Source: Cycas panzhihuaensis (lineage: Eukaryota > Cycadophyta). From it: a DNA stretch of 64,000 nucleotides. Below are positions 11,301-23,286 of the stretch, piece after piece (position 1 is the first letter of the stretch; each line of letters starts with the position of its first letter). The position numbers and the translations under genes were made by a program. The notes beneath the pieces were generated by a model. That model searched no databases. It saw only the letters and a program-made list of their open reading frames with translations, and was not told where the DNA came from. Where the stretch lies: positions 188,673,741 through 188,737,740 of the forward strand of contig CM041465.1 in assembly GCA_023213395.1 (NCBI GenBank), given 5' to 3'.

Positions 11301-11738
11301 TGTAGGAAAAATATTTTGTAGGAGAACAGGGCAGAACATATAACTAATAATCAAAACTTAATACAAATCATAAACCATTAATAGATCAATGTAACATGAA
11401 AGCATACACATATGAAAGCATTACATTCAAGCCATTATGAGAAGTGAGCATTACAAATTTCTTAAATAAGGGCGGTGTCTAAAGACACCAGGGTTGCACA
11501 TCCCTCAATATTTATAATTTGAGGGAGGAGGGAAACTCCTCAACCCCTAAATTCAAACTAATAATAAAATAATGTTAACTTAACTCAAATGAAACTAACT
11601 CAACTTAACATAAATCAAAGTTAAACTTATCTTAACTTACCTTGACATGTTGAGCATCACATATCTAAATTGAAGTTGATGAGGTGTATAATCCTGGTTG
11701 GAAAGGTAGGAGTGGAGTGATGACAATTAACTCCAATA
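11301..11738 (-). repeat. 5' LTR of element A
   Basis: 438 bp, the same length as 5675-6112. On the plus strand its last bases are CCAATA where the other copy has CCAACA. Confidence 0.95.
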
Positions 11739-11743
11739 ATTAG

Positions 11744-12830
11744 AACCATATTTTAGATATCTTCAATGTGGTATTATCATTTATCTGATTGAAGCCTATT
11801 TCAGCTAAGTTTTAATTGATCAAAGTGATAACCTTTTTTTGGCATTTATTATATTATCCATAAAGAGGCCTACTCATGGTTTTTGTAATAACTTAATGAT
11901 TTCAACTCTAATTTTAGAATTGTAAGATTCATCATAAAGGTATTTTAGAGCACTTCGTGTTTGAATCAGTTTTCTTATATTTTGATATCATTTTATAGGA
12001 CTTTGAAGCTACTCAAGTTGAGGTTCTAGTTTATCCCTAGATAAGCTTATTTAATAATATTTTTTAAGCATTTCTTCATTTCAAATAGCTATATTTGAGC
12101 ATTGTTTATTACTAATTAGTTTTTTAGAGTTATTATTAGCCTTTCATATATATTAGAAGCTATTTTATAGCCAACTGACATTAGTTTTAGCTCCTTAAGC
12201 TTCAAGAAACCTAAGTATAGTAAAACGTCAAATGGGTACTATCTATATTGATTCTATTTTATTTTTTATATTATCAAATAAATATAAATAGTTTCTTGCC
12301 ATTTTTAATCACTTTAAGTATAGTTTCTATTTAAATATTATAAGTTTTATATAGATATTTTTATTTTTATAAAAGAATGCTTTGGCATTTGAAATTTAAT
12401 ATCTTTATCTTGTATATTAGAAAAGAAGTCATTTTATTCTTTATTAAAGGATTTAGTCATTTTTTTCACAACTTAAAAGTTACAAAAACTTAGTTTTAAA
12501 TTTCACTTATTAGTTATTTATCTCAAAAGTTTAATTTAATATTCTGAAAGCTAGTTGACATTCAAGTATTAAGGGTTTCTTATTATATTTCATCACAATA
12601 AAAAAAGGCATATAGCTTCTTGTCTTTGCTATAAAAACATATCATTCTAGAAGTAGTAAATTTCCTAAGAGCACTTATTTTTTAGTTTATTAAAGGAAGA
12701 AGAGTATATTGATCACCTTTTACTTATAATCATTATGACTGTATAAAGTTTTACATCATACTTTCATTTGAGGATTACCCCTCTTAGTTATTCATTGAAA
12801 CCATATTTGTTAATCACGCACTAAAGTCTT
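11744..12830 (+). other. Leader of element G, second part
   Basis: A+T-rich untranslated sequence continuing the leader interrupted by element A. Joining 5669 to 11739 gives 'agtctcatta' followed by 'gaaccatatttt', which parallels 'agcttcattggatcatatttt' in the C leader at 17571-17591. No genes. Confidence 0.65.
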
Positions 12831-13508
12831 TACATAATTTTAAGTGATATTAGTTTTTCAATATTTCATAGAAATAACTTTCAGCTTTAGAGAACTATAA
12901 TGAAAGCACACCTTCTCTCAAATAACCTTTAAAAATATATAAATGATGGATATGAACTAAATAATAAAGAAGATTTTAAAAGGGACAATGGTACCGTAGC
13001 TTTTATATTTTGTAGTATAGATGATAATATATTTTTTAGTGTTTTAGAAATGACTACATCTAAATCAATATGGAATACATTAGAATTGACTTATAGGAGG
13101 GATTCCTTAAATTTTAATATTACTTATATTGATGATATTTTTCCTATGAGGAAAATATTAAATCAAGTACCATCTAATGAAAAAACTAATGTTTCTTATA
13201 CTAATATAGTTTTCAATGAAAAGCATAACTCTAATGTCACATTTAGTAAGATGGTATTTACCATGGACTTAATTAAAGTGAAGGAAAAATATCAAGACAA
13301 AGTCATTTCTATTCATTCAAATCAAGCTATTTCTACTACACCTACTTGGAAGCTATTCACACTATATGACATTGAAGAGATCCACTTTGTTGAAAGGATG
13401 ATAAGACAAGTTGTTGTCAACTACATTAAGGATATTGACTATCAAATTAAGGCACAAGTATTCAAAGTTTTCTTCAATTATAGGTACCATAAGTTCAAGG
13501 AGAAATGA
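12831..13508 (+). pseudogene. Gag-like ORF of element G with conserved C-terminal signature
   Basis: The frame from about 12831 aligns with the element H Gag through 'NNFQL', 'LLSNNL', 'KYINDGYELNNKEDF' and 'FCSIDDNIF'. It is open from 13050 to the stop at 13506-13508. Two Trp-to-stop changes and the lost start codon break the first part. The C-terminal 60 residues include 'EIHFVERMIRQVV' and 'VFKVFFNYRYHKFKEK', matched by H and A. The ORF ends about 20 bp before the polypurine tract, so no pol genes ever followed in this layout. Gag would package the RNA; the role of the tail is unknown. Confidence 0.82.
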
Positions 13509-13527
13509 AAATAATCATGATAAACAT

Positions 13528-13539
13528 TAAGGAGGAGTT
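13528..13539 (+). promoter_or_regulatory. Polypurine tract of element G
   Basis: TAAGGAGGAGTT lies immediately upstream of the 3' LTR. Confidence 0.8.
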
Positions 13540-13874
13540 TGTTAGGGTTAATGTTCATCACCCCACTCCCACCTTAGACACATATGAGTATACACATGTT
13601 AATGGTAAGTTAGGTGAGTTTAATTTTATATTGAGTTATGTATTATTTTATTATTGTTTAAATTTTGAAGGTTGAAGATGTTTCCCTCCTCCATTACAAT
13701 TATATATTTTTTAGGGTTTATAATCTTGGTATCTTTTAACACCACCTCCTAAAGGAAACTTGATGTGCTCTTATCATATAATAGCTTGAATAAGATATAC
13801 TGTAGTTCATGATTCTCAATATGGATTGACTATTGCATACCTGCTCCACTCTACACTCCATTTATTTTTTAACA
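13540..13874 (+). repeat. 3' LTR of element G
   Basis: 335 bp copy of 3973-4307, followed by the TCACC duplication. Confidence 0.93.
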
Positions 13875-15330
13875 TCACCCTTGAGGAGGTTAGGTATCAA
13901 ACCAATAGTTTCTCATCTTAGAACATTTTGATGTATAGCCTACAAATTCATCCAAAAGGAGAAAAGGAAGAAATTAGATGATAAAAGCCTCAAATCCATT
14001 TTCCTTAGCTATGTACCCAATTTCAAAGCTTATAAAGTTTATGATAATATTAGAAATCAAATCTACACTACTTAAGATGTAATATTTATTAAAAATACTT
14101 AGGACTTAGATCCCTCACAAATCTAGTGTGTAGTAAAAAATGATGTTGATATGCCTAAAATTCCTCTTTCACTATTTCTAAAGGCACTAACACCCACATC
14201 CTCCTATACACCAGATTCATCTTTAACTCTAATAACCTCAACATCTATATCAGATGCTAGCACATCAATGCTACCCATATTAATCGATGATGTTAAAGTG
14301 GAGGCCACTAGTTTTTAACCATCTCCTAAGTGGATTTAGTAATTACTAAAAGATACTCCTCCTCCTCCCTCAACTCCTAAAAGAGATTCTAAAATGAGAC
14401 ACTCCACCAACTTTGCCTTAATGGAATATCCTTGAAACCTCTAAGCCTTCCACATTTGAGGAGGTAGTTAAAGACCAAACGTGGAAAGCAATAATAGATG
14501 AAGAGATGAATTCTATCCTTAAGAACAACACATGGGAGCTAATAAAATTACCACCTGATAAAAATATAATTCACTATCGATGGTTATATAAGATCAAATT
14601 CCAGGCAGATGACACCATCAAATATCATAAAGCTCATCCAGTTGTAAGAAGTTTCAAACAACAAGAGGGAATAGACTATGATGAGACCTTTGTACTAGTA
14701 GCCAACATGACCACATTTCATTTAGTTATATCTCTTATAGCTCAATTCAACTAGCCTATATACCAAATGGATGTAAATAATACTTTTCTAAATGAGGAGC
14801 TCATAGAAGAGGTTTTCTTGAAACCACTTCTTAAATATACTATTCTTAGTAAATAATAAATAGTATATCAACTCAAGAAATCCCTATATAAATTGAAGTA
14901 GGAACCATATGCCTGGTATGCAAAGATTAATATCTTTTTTGTAAAGTATTAATTCACTCATTAAACCTCTAATTCATACCTATACATTTGACTTAGAGGC
15001 AACTGTATTAGAACCATTATGCTCTATATGGATAACTTGGTAATCATGGGTAATGACAATGAAGTTATAGCTTGGTTATAATTTGAACTCAAAAGCAACT
15101 GGTGGTGATCCTAGAGGGAACCTAAACTTAATATCTCTCAATTCCTTTTTACAATTAAAATTCTTAGATATAAAGTTCAATAAGACCTAAGGGACCATCT
15201 TTTCCCAACTCCTAAGAAGGAGTCTTTACTTAGTAGTGCCATCTAATGGAGTGTGAATGGATATGACAAAATGCATGGATATGAAATAGGGTGATAAAAT
15301 CCACTAACTTACATAACTTGATGAAGGAGT
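13875..15330 (+). pseudogene. Copia pol, integrase C-terminal part to reverse transcriptase (element D)
   Basis: Continues the integrase broken at 3972: 'KPIVSHLRTF' and 'KEKRKKLDDKS' near 13890-13990 are the copia integrase C-terminal (GKGY/zf-like) region. RT starts near 14470 with 'WKAIIDEEMNSILKNNTWEL' and 'HYRWLYKIKFQADDTIKYH'. It continues with 'YQMDVNNTFLNEEL' (14760). The catalytic YVDD box reads 'LYMDNLVIM' near 15020, so the second catalytic Asp is Asn. The RNase H is not recognisable. Multiple stops. It ends at the element C insertion. Confidence 0.85.
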
Positions 15331-15835
15331 TGTTGGGAATAATCCCAATGTGGTAAGTGCACCTGAGTGCTTAGGGCCCCTCAAAGCTACCTTTGAGGGC
15401 CCCTAGGGCACCTTGAGCTACTCAATGACCGCTTGGACCTAATGCCACTTACTTGAGGTACGTATTTCATTTGATTTTTTAATATATTTTGAATTTACCT
15501 TGGAATAATCCTAATGTAGTAAGTGCACCTGTGCGCTTAGGGCCCCTCAAAGCCACCTTTGAGGGTCCCTAGGGCACCTTGAGCCACTCAACAACTGCCT
15601 AGACCTAATGTCACTTACTTGAGGTATGTATTTCATTTAATTTTTTAATATATTTTGAATTTACCTTGGTTAATGTGCAGCTAGAGTGATGGCACTTGAC
15701 GCCTCCCTGAAATTTATTATTTAAGGGACAGGAATACCTCCCAGATGTTTATCAACACTGCCAATTATTAAAAATCGTCATTATACTCAAAATGCTCTCG
15801 TTCTAAAGTCCTGTTCTGCTCCTCTAGCTCCATCA
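15331..15835 (+). repeat. 5' LTR of element C, with internal duplication
   Basis: Starts TGTTGGGAATAATCC and ends CTCCATCA. A TATTTAAGGG box near 15718-15726 is the probable core promoter, as in the B LTR. Confidence 0.93.
15336..15667 (+). repeat. Tandem duplication of 166 bp in the U3 part of the C 5' LTR
   Basis: Unit 1 is 15336-15501 and unit 2 is 15502-15667. They differ at about 15 positions by hand count (about 9%). Only one unit is present in the 3' LTR. Confidence 0.93.
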
Positions 15836-15850
15836 TTTGGAATTAGAGCA
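15836..15850 (+). promoter_or_regulatory. Primer-binding site of element C, degenerate
   Basis: TTTGGAATTAGAGCA sits directly after the LTR and differs at two positions from TTTGGTATCAGAGC. Confidence 0.75.
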
Positions 15851-16455
15851 AGGTTGGAGTTGTAATTTTTGCTCATAATGATTTAGCTTCTCATATATCT
15901 AGCAAAACAGCTGCATATGACTGTTAGTTAAGATCCTGGCAAGCTCACATGTTTACTGGAGAAGACAGATTGGAGTTTCATCTATTGTGAAAGACGTTCT
16001 CTCGCTCAGAAGTCTGTACTACAAACCTATCACAATTTACCAGGTTCTTCGTGTGTTTTCTTCAATACAAATATATACATATACTTTATCTATTTGATGT
16101 ATTTTCGTGAATATATATCAAAAATCTAGTTTATTTGATGCATTTGTGTGATCAGGCTAAACATAGATTTGGTTGAAAAAGCCTATCCTCGTATAGATCT
16201 AGGTTGTCTCTTGCTTTCATTAGCCTGTAATCTCGTCTTTCAACTTGAATGCTATCTCTTCCTCTTATAATACGGGCCATTCAATTCCAAATCTCTATCA
16301 TTCTAGCATTCTAGTTATCAACATTGGACAAACTGGAGTTTTATGGTTTCATTTTAGATTCTGAACTTATTTCGATTTAAATCCCTTTTTTCAATCATTT
16401 ACGTTTGAAGCAAAGGTCTTCCCGCTAAGTATCCTTATTGCCAGTTACATCTGAA

Positions 16456-16574
16456 GCAGAGTTCTGTTGGCGTCTTCTGTTGGCATCTTTCCCCCATTGG
16501 CGTTCTGTTGGCGTCTTCTGTTGGTGTCTTCCATTTCCGTTGGCATCTTCCGTTGGTGTTCCATTGGCATCTAT
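16456..16574 (+). repeat. Short imperfect tandem repeats of TTCTGTTGGCGTC type
   Basis: Six to eight imperfect units of 12-22 bp built on 'ttctgttggcgtc' and 'ttccgttggcatc'. The B leader has a similar motif family near 20650-20720 ('ttggtgtctacgcc', 'ttggcatcta'). Confidence 0.75.
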
Positions 16575-16869
16575 CACTTTGCAAGGCTTGATTGAACTCT
16601 GAATCTATAGCCTGTACTTCACGTTCCATAGCTTCTGCTTTCACTAAAGGTGAAATAAAAAAAACTGCGAAAATCTCTTCAAGGCAGGTTTGAGGAATTT
16701 ATGGAATAATAGACTGTAGACTCAGTGTCAATCTTCATCACAACGAGGAGGTTCTTCCCTTCTTACATCTATTTACCGCCTTGTTTCATTCATCTCCTCA
16801 CTGAATATTTCATTCTTCGCATCATTTTTTAACGCGGAATCATCTTCCATTAGCATCTGTGCCTCTCGG

Positions 16870-17110
16870 CCCATGATTTAATATTTAGAAATAAAGAATT
16901 TGGCTATACAATGGTCCATTCCTTTCATTATTGTAAACTGACTCTCAGGAAGATACTTAACTACCCGAAAAAGAACTTGGACTACTTCCTCACGGATGCC
17001 AAGTTCAATACTTACACCATAGACTAGAATAATTTTAGTAATTTTTTCTAATGGCTAGAGTCCCAGTAACATCGTTGAACGATATCAACCCCAGTCTCTT
17101 CCAGCACATC
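16870..17110 (-). pseudogene. Unidentified protein-like frame antisense in the C leader
   Basis: On the minus strand two adjoining frames read 'DVLEETGVDIVQRCYW' (near 17110-17060) and, after a shift, about 50 open residues including 'IELGIREEVVQVLFRVVKYL' and 'MKGMDHCIAKFF' (near 17045-16885). Composition resembles a real globular protein more than the surrounding leader does. I do not recognise the family. It may be a captured host exon or a chance frame. Confidence 0.35.
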
Positions 17111-19345
17111 TATCACAAAAGTTGGTTCTGGTTCATTTTTTCTTCTTGCGTCGGGGCACTGCACCTTTGCGCGATTACAACAGACTATCTGCCAAAACTC
17201 TTACCTACCAGTTATTCATTTTCGATATTCGTTATTTGGCATTTTGTATTGCATGCCTCTTCTGCATATACACGGCGGCGACATTTTATTTCCTTTCAAT
17301 TTTATCTTTATCTTTCTAAAGTTTAGAAAATTTAATTATTCTTTATAAAATTTGAGATCTGGTCACTTAAAGGATATAACCCCTTTTGATAATTGCCCCT
17401 AGTCATAAGTTCATTCCCACGTGACCATTAGCCATTGAAAAGGGGCTAATAAACCTTTTAAAAACTTTTTATTTTTTATTTTTTTTAATTTTTTATTTTA
17501 CATAGGGTTATTAGCATTTTTTTTTTTTTTTTACCATAACTCCTCACTGGCTCATCAGTTTCAGATGAGACTAGCTTCATTGGATCATATTTTTTCTGTA
17601 GATCAATTTTGACTGGTCGTATGACCAATTTGGTGTTGATTTGACCCTGTTTCAGTTGATTTAAAGTCAATCAACCATTTTATCAACATTTTTTCAATTT
17701 TTTACAAAATCACCTTTTGAACTGGTTGTCTTTTATTACCTGGAAACTATTTTCAGCCTAAATGTATTTTACCTTGATCTAGTTCAACAAAATTCATTAC
17801 TCCTATTTTATTTTAATTTTTAGAATTTATTTTGAACATTATTTTAATCGTTGAAATTAACATTTTAATGTGTTTTAGCATTTTTTTAACATTTTTACAT
17901 AAAGGTACTTGTTACTGTTTTTACTGTAACTTTTTTGTTTGACATACAATTTTAGTTCTGTTAGTTTTTTTGGGAATCTTACTCATTCCCCTTCGAACTG
18001 ACATAGTTTTTCATCTATTTTAAGGTGTTTTTACTTATTTTTAAATCTATTAAAGTTTGACTACTTAATAGCCTTAATCTGTCATTTTTTGCATATTTAC
18101 ATATAAAAATTTTCAAAACTTTTCAACCAAAAATATATTTAGTAGTTTTACAAAGCATATTTGATCATTTTTCAATACTTTCTAAAGTTTTATTAGCAAT
18201 TTTATGTAATTTTGAGCTCCCTACTCTTGTTAGGCCTCAAAAGGAGGTCTGTACCTTTGAATCATTCAAATCTTGACTTATTGGAACCCATTTTAAAACG
18301 GTTAGTTCCATTGGATTCACATTTTATTAATATACATATTGGTACAATTTTAAGTTATTCTAACGTTGTTTAGTATGGTTTTCAAGCTGTCAAAGTTGAG
18401 CATACAAGTACATCCTAATAGGCTTGCCCTTCAAATTTTTGTTAAGTAAATTCTATTTTATTTCTCATTGGTTGTTTATGATATATGTTTAAGGTTTCTA
18501 CTTGACCTTCATATAAGTATTTTTAAGTTGTTTAGTAATAGAAATTGTTCATAAAGTAACTAAAAATATACATATATATATTTCATTTTTTAGCTATATA
18601 TATCTTTCTCAAGGCAAAGTTTTTTTTATATACTAAAAAGGAAAGCCATTTTTTCTTGCATTGAAGTTTTATATTTACTCATTTGAGAAATTAAAGGTTG
18701 AAACCTCTTTATATTTCAAGTTTATTTCAGTTTTGTATAAGTAAAAAGGATCATTGTTATATTCATATTTAAAGTTTACTTTAAAATGCATAATTATTAA
18801 AAGTTTTTTTATTTATCATTATATTTCAAAAATATTTGAAATCTTATATCATAAGTGTGTCACTTGAAAAGCATACATTTATTAAAACCTTTTTTCTTTT
18901 ATTCATTATTATTAAAAAATATCATCTTTTTCTTGCACTTATAAAAATTACACTTAATTCATTTTATTTTCAAAGGCATATTTCATCCATTTGAAGAGTA
19001 TTATATTTTAAAAAAAAAAAGGAGATTTTATTTATTTCAAAAGTTTATTATTTATTTCATCTTACGTAGAGTATATTATTTTACTTTCCAGTTTTTTTCT
19101 TTATTATATCAAAGGAACTTTCTTTTTTTAAGCAAGACCACATTACTAATTAGTTTAATTTTCACATTAAACAAGATAATTCTAAATTGAACCACCCTAT
19201 TTTTCTAGCCTTGCAAGGGGAACGGTTAGGACCCTTGAAGTTACCACTCCGCACACGCTAATCAGCCTACTCATATTAGATGAGGACAACCATTAGCTAT
19301 CAGGTGTAATCGGTGACAGGCTGAGGTGTAGAACCTGTTTATTTT

Positions 19346-19679
19346 TGTTGGGAATAATCCTAATATATGTGCACCAGAGTGCTTAGGGCCCCTCAAAGCT
19401 GCCTTTAAGGGCCCCTAGGGCACCTTGAGCCTCTCAACAGCCGTCCGGAATGACCACTCACTTGAGGTACGTATCACCGTTATTTTCTTTAATATATTTT
19501 GAACTTATCTTAATTGTTGTGCAGCTAGGGTGATGGCACCCGACGCCTCTCCGAAATTCTCTATTTAAGGGAAGGGAATACCTCTCAGGTGTTTATTAAC
19601 ACTGTCATTTATCAGAAAGTACCGTTGTACTCAAAATGTGATTGTTATGATGTCCTGCTCTGCTCCTCCAGCTCCATCA
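19346..19679 (+). repeat. 5' LTR of element B
   Basis: 334 bp, TGTTGGG...CCATCA. The TATA-like box CTATTTAAGG at 19561-19570 is a probable core promoter. Confidence 0.95.
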
Positions 19680-19694
19680 TTTAGTATCAGAGCC
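19680..19694 (+). promoter_or_regulatory. Primer-binding site of element B
   Basis: TTTAGTATCAGAGCC directly follows the LTR. It has one change from the tRNA-iMet site TTTGGTATCAGAGCC. Confidence 0.9.
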
Positions 19695-22600
19695 AAGTTG
19701 AGTTGATACTGTTGCCTATTTTCTGATTTAGCTTCTCATACATCTAGCAAAACATATATATATGACTGCTTATTGAGATTCTGGCAACCTCATCTGTTCA
19801 CTAGAGAAGATGGATCAGAGTTCCATCTACTGTGAAAGACATTCTCTCGCTCAGAAGTCTGCACAACAACACTGCAACCAGGCAACCAGGTTCTTCGTTC
19901 TTTAATATTCAAGATATAAATAAATAAATAAATTTCTTTGATATATATTTTTACTTTGTTCCTGGCTGAGTTTATGTATCTTGGTATACTTTATTCTCTT
20001 CTGTACGTACTATCTGTGTATGCTTTATATCTCTCTCGATAGATCTGTGTGATCTGTGTGCTCTGGCTTTGTCCCCCGAGCATCTGTAGTGTTCTTACCA
20101 AAACAAACACCTTTATTCTGGCTTAATCTCTTCTCAATGCTCAACACATATATATAGTTATTTTTTATAAATTGTTCATATAACTTTTTACCCACTTTGT
20201 TCCGTCTATCCTTCTAACCGACAGACATCTAAAGACCTAACAACTGCAACCTCTGGAGGTCACTTTGAATTGTTTGTATACGACTGAGCTATCTGCGTCT
20301 GATCCATCTTCATCATTCCCTCTTACCAGCATCTACGTCTGCGTTCTTTCTAGGGTGTTTGTGTCTACGTCGTACCAGCGTCCCTACCATTGTACTCCAG
20401 ACTTGGAACCCTCTTCATTTTGCTTACGTCCCCTCTCCGTACCCCTGCCCGCCTTTGATATCCGACCACCCTCTACGTCAACAGACCTAACTGCGTCTAA
20501 GTAAGTGCTGTGTCCTTGCCCTGTGTCTTTGTCTTACTATCCGTTGGGTGTCTCCATTACGCATTATTGCGTCTACGACCAGCATACATCTCTCAGCGTA
20601 CATTTCTCTACGTACATCTCTCTATATTATTGCATCATATTATCCTCTTTGTATTGGTGTCTACGCCTATTCTATTTGACTTGGTATTGGCATCTACCCC
20701 TATTCTATATTGGCATCTAAAAACGTCGTGTTGCATATGCTTTCCGTAAGCGATCTCTATTCACGTTTTATTTTTAAAGTGTTTCATTTACGTTTTTTTT
20801 AAAACCCACGGTTTATGTTCCGTTTTTATATATACATGCTTTTTATAAAGTTTAAAAAACATTAAAGTTGACTAAATAGGTTTTTGAGATCCGAGCCTAA
20901 ATACATTCTGATTTTGCCTCTATAGAATTAGAAAAAACTCTATGTACTTTACACAGAATCAGTTCCAGTTTTATTTTTAATTTTTTTTTGTATTTTTTAA
21001 ACTCGACGAGCGAGTTAACCCTCCTAGCATTGGAGGTGTTTATTCTCTGACTGGTCTTGGTTCAATCCCTGCCTAGTCTATCTTCAGACCCATATTCCAA
21101 AAAGTTTTTTTAATAATATAACTTTTTACCATTTTTTTTTTTCAAATTTTTATTCTACATAGAGTTATTGGCGTTTTTGTTGCCATAACTCCTCATTTAC
21201 TGCTTCGGTTTAAACTAGTTCCATTAGATCAGAAATTTTTTGAACACCAATTTTGACTAGTCGTATGACCAATTTGGTGCTGATTTGACCCTGTTTTGGC
21301 TAATTTAACGTCAGACATTTAAAATTTCAGCCTTTTTCACACTTTTAACAAAATCACTTTTAGAACCGACCATAATTTATTACTGGTAAATTATTTTCTG
21401 CTCAGATTTCTTCTATAGTGATCTATATTCTACAAGCTTCAATATTGACTTTTGTTTTAATTTTTTGAATTCATTTTCATTAGTATTTTAATCGTTAAAA
21501 GTGGGAATTTAGTTGTTTTTAGCCTGTTTCTTAACATTTTTACATAAAGACACCTGTTACCATTTTTGCTATAACTTTTTTATTTTGTATCAGATTTCAA
21601 TTTCATTAGCTTCGTTGGGAAGCTGACTTAATTCTCTTTGATTTGACATATTTTTTTATACATTTTGATATATTTTTCCTAATTTTCAAATCATTCAAAT
21701 TTGAGGTATTTTATTGCCTCAAATCTGCTATTTTTACACATTTTTTAATATATTTTTCAAAATTTTCAATTGAAAGTACATTGAACAATTTTATAAACAA
21801 TATTTGATCATTTTTTCAACATTTTCTAAAGTGTTAATTAGTAATTTTATGTAATTTTGACCTCCCTGCTCCTGTTAAGCCCCATAAGGAGGTTTATACC
21901 TTTGCATCATTCAAATCGTGATTTATTGGAACCTATTTTCAAAATAGTTAGTTTCATTGGATTCACACCTTATTAATCTACATATTGGTAGAATTTTAAG
22001 TTATTCTGACATTATTCAGTATAGTTTTCAAGCTGTTAAAGTTGAGCATACAAGTACATCCTAATAAGTTTGTCTTTTTTTAAAATTTTAAAGAAAATTC
22101 TAGTTTATATCTCATTGGTTACTCAAGGTTTCTACTTGATCTTCCTACAAGCATTTTAAGTTGTTTCAAAATAGAAATTGTTCATAAGGCAATATATATC
22201 TTTCTCAAGGAAAAGTTATTTTTATACAAAAAGGGAAAGTCATTTTTTCTTACATTGAAGATTTACATTTACTAATTTAATAAATTAGTGCTTTTGAAAA
22301 CTCTTTATATTTCATTTTCAAAAGTTTATTTCAGTTTTGTATAAGTGAAAAGGATTTTTTAAGTTTGTTTTCAAACACATCATTATTTTCTTATTGATCA
22401 TTATACTTCAAAAGTGTATCAAAGTTTTTTCTTCATTATTAAAAAATATCATTTTTTCTTGCACTTATAAAAAGAAAAATTACATTTTTTTTCAAAGGCA
22501 TATTTCATCTATTTGAAGAGCATTATATTTTTAAAAAAAAAAGGAAGTTTTTTTATTTTTAAAGTTTAGTATTCATTTCATCTTGCTTAGAGCGTATTTT

Positions 22601-23286
22601 ACTTTCTGTTTTTATTATCAAAGAAATTTATTTTCTAAGCAAGACCACATTGCTAATTAGTTTAATTTTTTCACATTAAACAAGATAATTCTGAATTGAA
22701 CCATCCCATTTTTCTAGCCTTGCAAGGGGAATGGTTAGGACCCCTGAAGTTACCACCCCGCATACGCTAATCGGCCTACTCATATTGGATGAGGACAGTC
22801 ATTAGCTATCAAGTGTATTTGGTAGCAGGCTGAGGTGTAGAACCTATTCATTTCATGGTGTTTGGAGACCAAGGCTAGACCTGGAGAGGGTGAGTGCCTT
22901 GGTTCGAGAACCTTCACCACTAGATCTATCGTTAGGCATAAGTCCAGCGTAGGTGGACCAATAATTCAGGGGGGTGCCAAAGCCTTCTTAGCAGTCCGTG
23001 TACTGAGGTATATAGAGCTTAGTACTCCGTACCGGTATATTGGGTCTCTGTTTTGCCATCTGTGGGCAGGTGCCACTAGACAGAATAGTAACCGAAGGTT
23101 GCCCCAGGAGAAACTTAAACTTAGAGCCTAGTAGCCTTTCTAAGTCTTAGTTCATTTGTTCAAAACTTTGGAAAACTTTGGGATATATTTGGAAATAACT
23201 TCTTTCATTTAAGTTTTTTTAAATTTTTACATTCAAATATTTTTTTGATATTGTATTTATCACATTTTACACAACTTTAGTTCAAA
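19695..23286 (+). other. Leader of element B
   Basis: Untranslated leader of 3.6 kb. It holds the conserved block after the PBS (19798-19865), a GC-richer segment at 20200-20760 with short open frames of no recognisable family, the near-palindrome TAGTCGTATGACCA at 21258-21271, and a block at 22690-23125 shared with C and F just before gag. I see no genes. Confidence 0.8.

Larger units (their letters stand above)
5675..11738 (-). mobile_element. Element A: gag-only copia element carrying host gene fragments, nested in G
   Basis: Two 438-bp LTRs (5675-6112 and 11301-11738) in direct orientation; by hand count they differ at about 29 positions, about 7%. The target duplication is ATTAA (5670-5674) versus ATTAG (11739-11743). 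A PBS lies at 11282-11300 and a PPT at 6113-6125, both in minus orientation. The internal region holds a long leader, a mosaic of host gene fragments (8476-9786, antisense to the element) and one gag-like ORF. It is about 2 kb longer than its relatives G and H, and the captured DNA plus the AGATCT-rich block accounts for most of this. Confidence 0.95.
3973..13874 (+). mobile_element. Element G: gag-only (TR-GAG-like) copia element with element A nested inside
   Basis: Two 335-bp direct LTRs (3973-4307 and 13540-13874), both beginning TGTTAGG and ending AACA, are flanked by a perfect TCACC duplication (3968-3972 and 13875-13879). A primer-binding site follows the left LTR and a purine tract precedes the right LTR. 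Without nested element A, G is about 3.8 kb and has room only for a leader and one gag-like ORF. No protease, integrase or reverse transcriptase is present, so it must have depended on another element's enzymes. Confidence 0.93.
3578..15330 (+). mobile_element. Element D: old Ty1/copia element, truncated at 5' end, split by element G
   Basis: Two pieces of one copia pol on the plus strand, 3578-3972 and 13875-15330, are separated exactly by element G and its TCACC target duplication. The reading order is integrase, then the integrase C-terminal part, then reverse transcriptase. The 3' end is interrupted again at 15330 by element C; flanking sequence resumes at 32892. Neither LTR of D could be identified. 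It is the oldest layer of the left half of the window. Confidence 0.8.
15851..19345 (+). other. Leader of element C, first part
   Basis: Long untranslated leader. Near 15955-16020 a block containing 'ctctcgctcagaagtctg' is conserved in the B leader (19798-19865). From 17400 onward the sequence parallels the B leader at 21130 onward. The open frames at 17051-17326 and elsewhere have no homologues I recognise. The leader resumes at 27847 after element B. Confidence 0.75.

Noticed and set aside
16456-16574. Short repeats that might be an array or satellite
   Set aside because: Imperfect, few copies, confined to the leader; kept only as a minisatellite.
20265-20749. Overlapping open frames in the leader of B
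   Set aside because: No domain, no conservation with the equivalent region of C, and composition of a stop-poor GC-rich leader segment.
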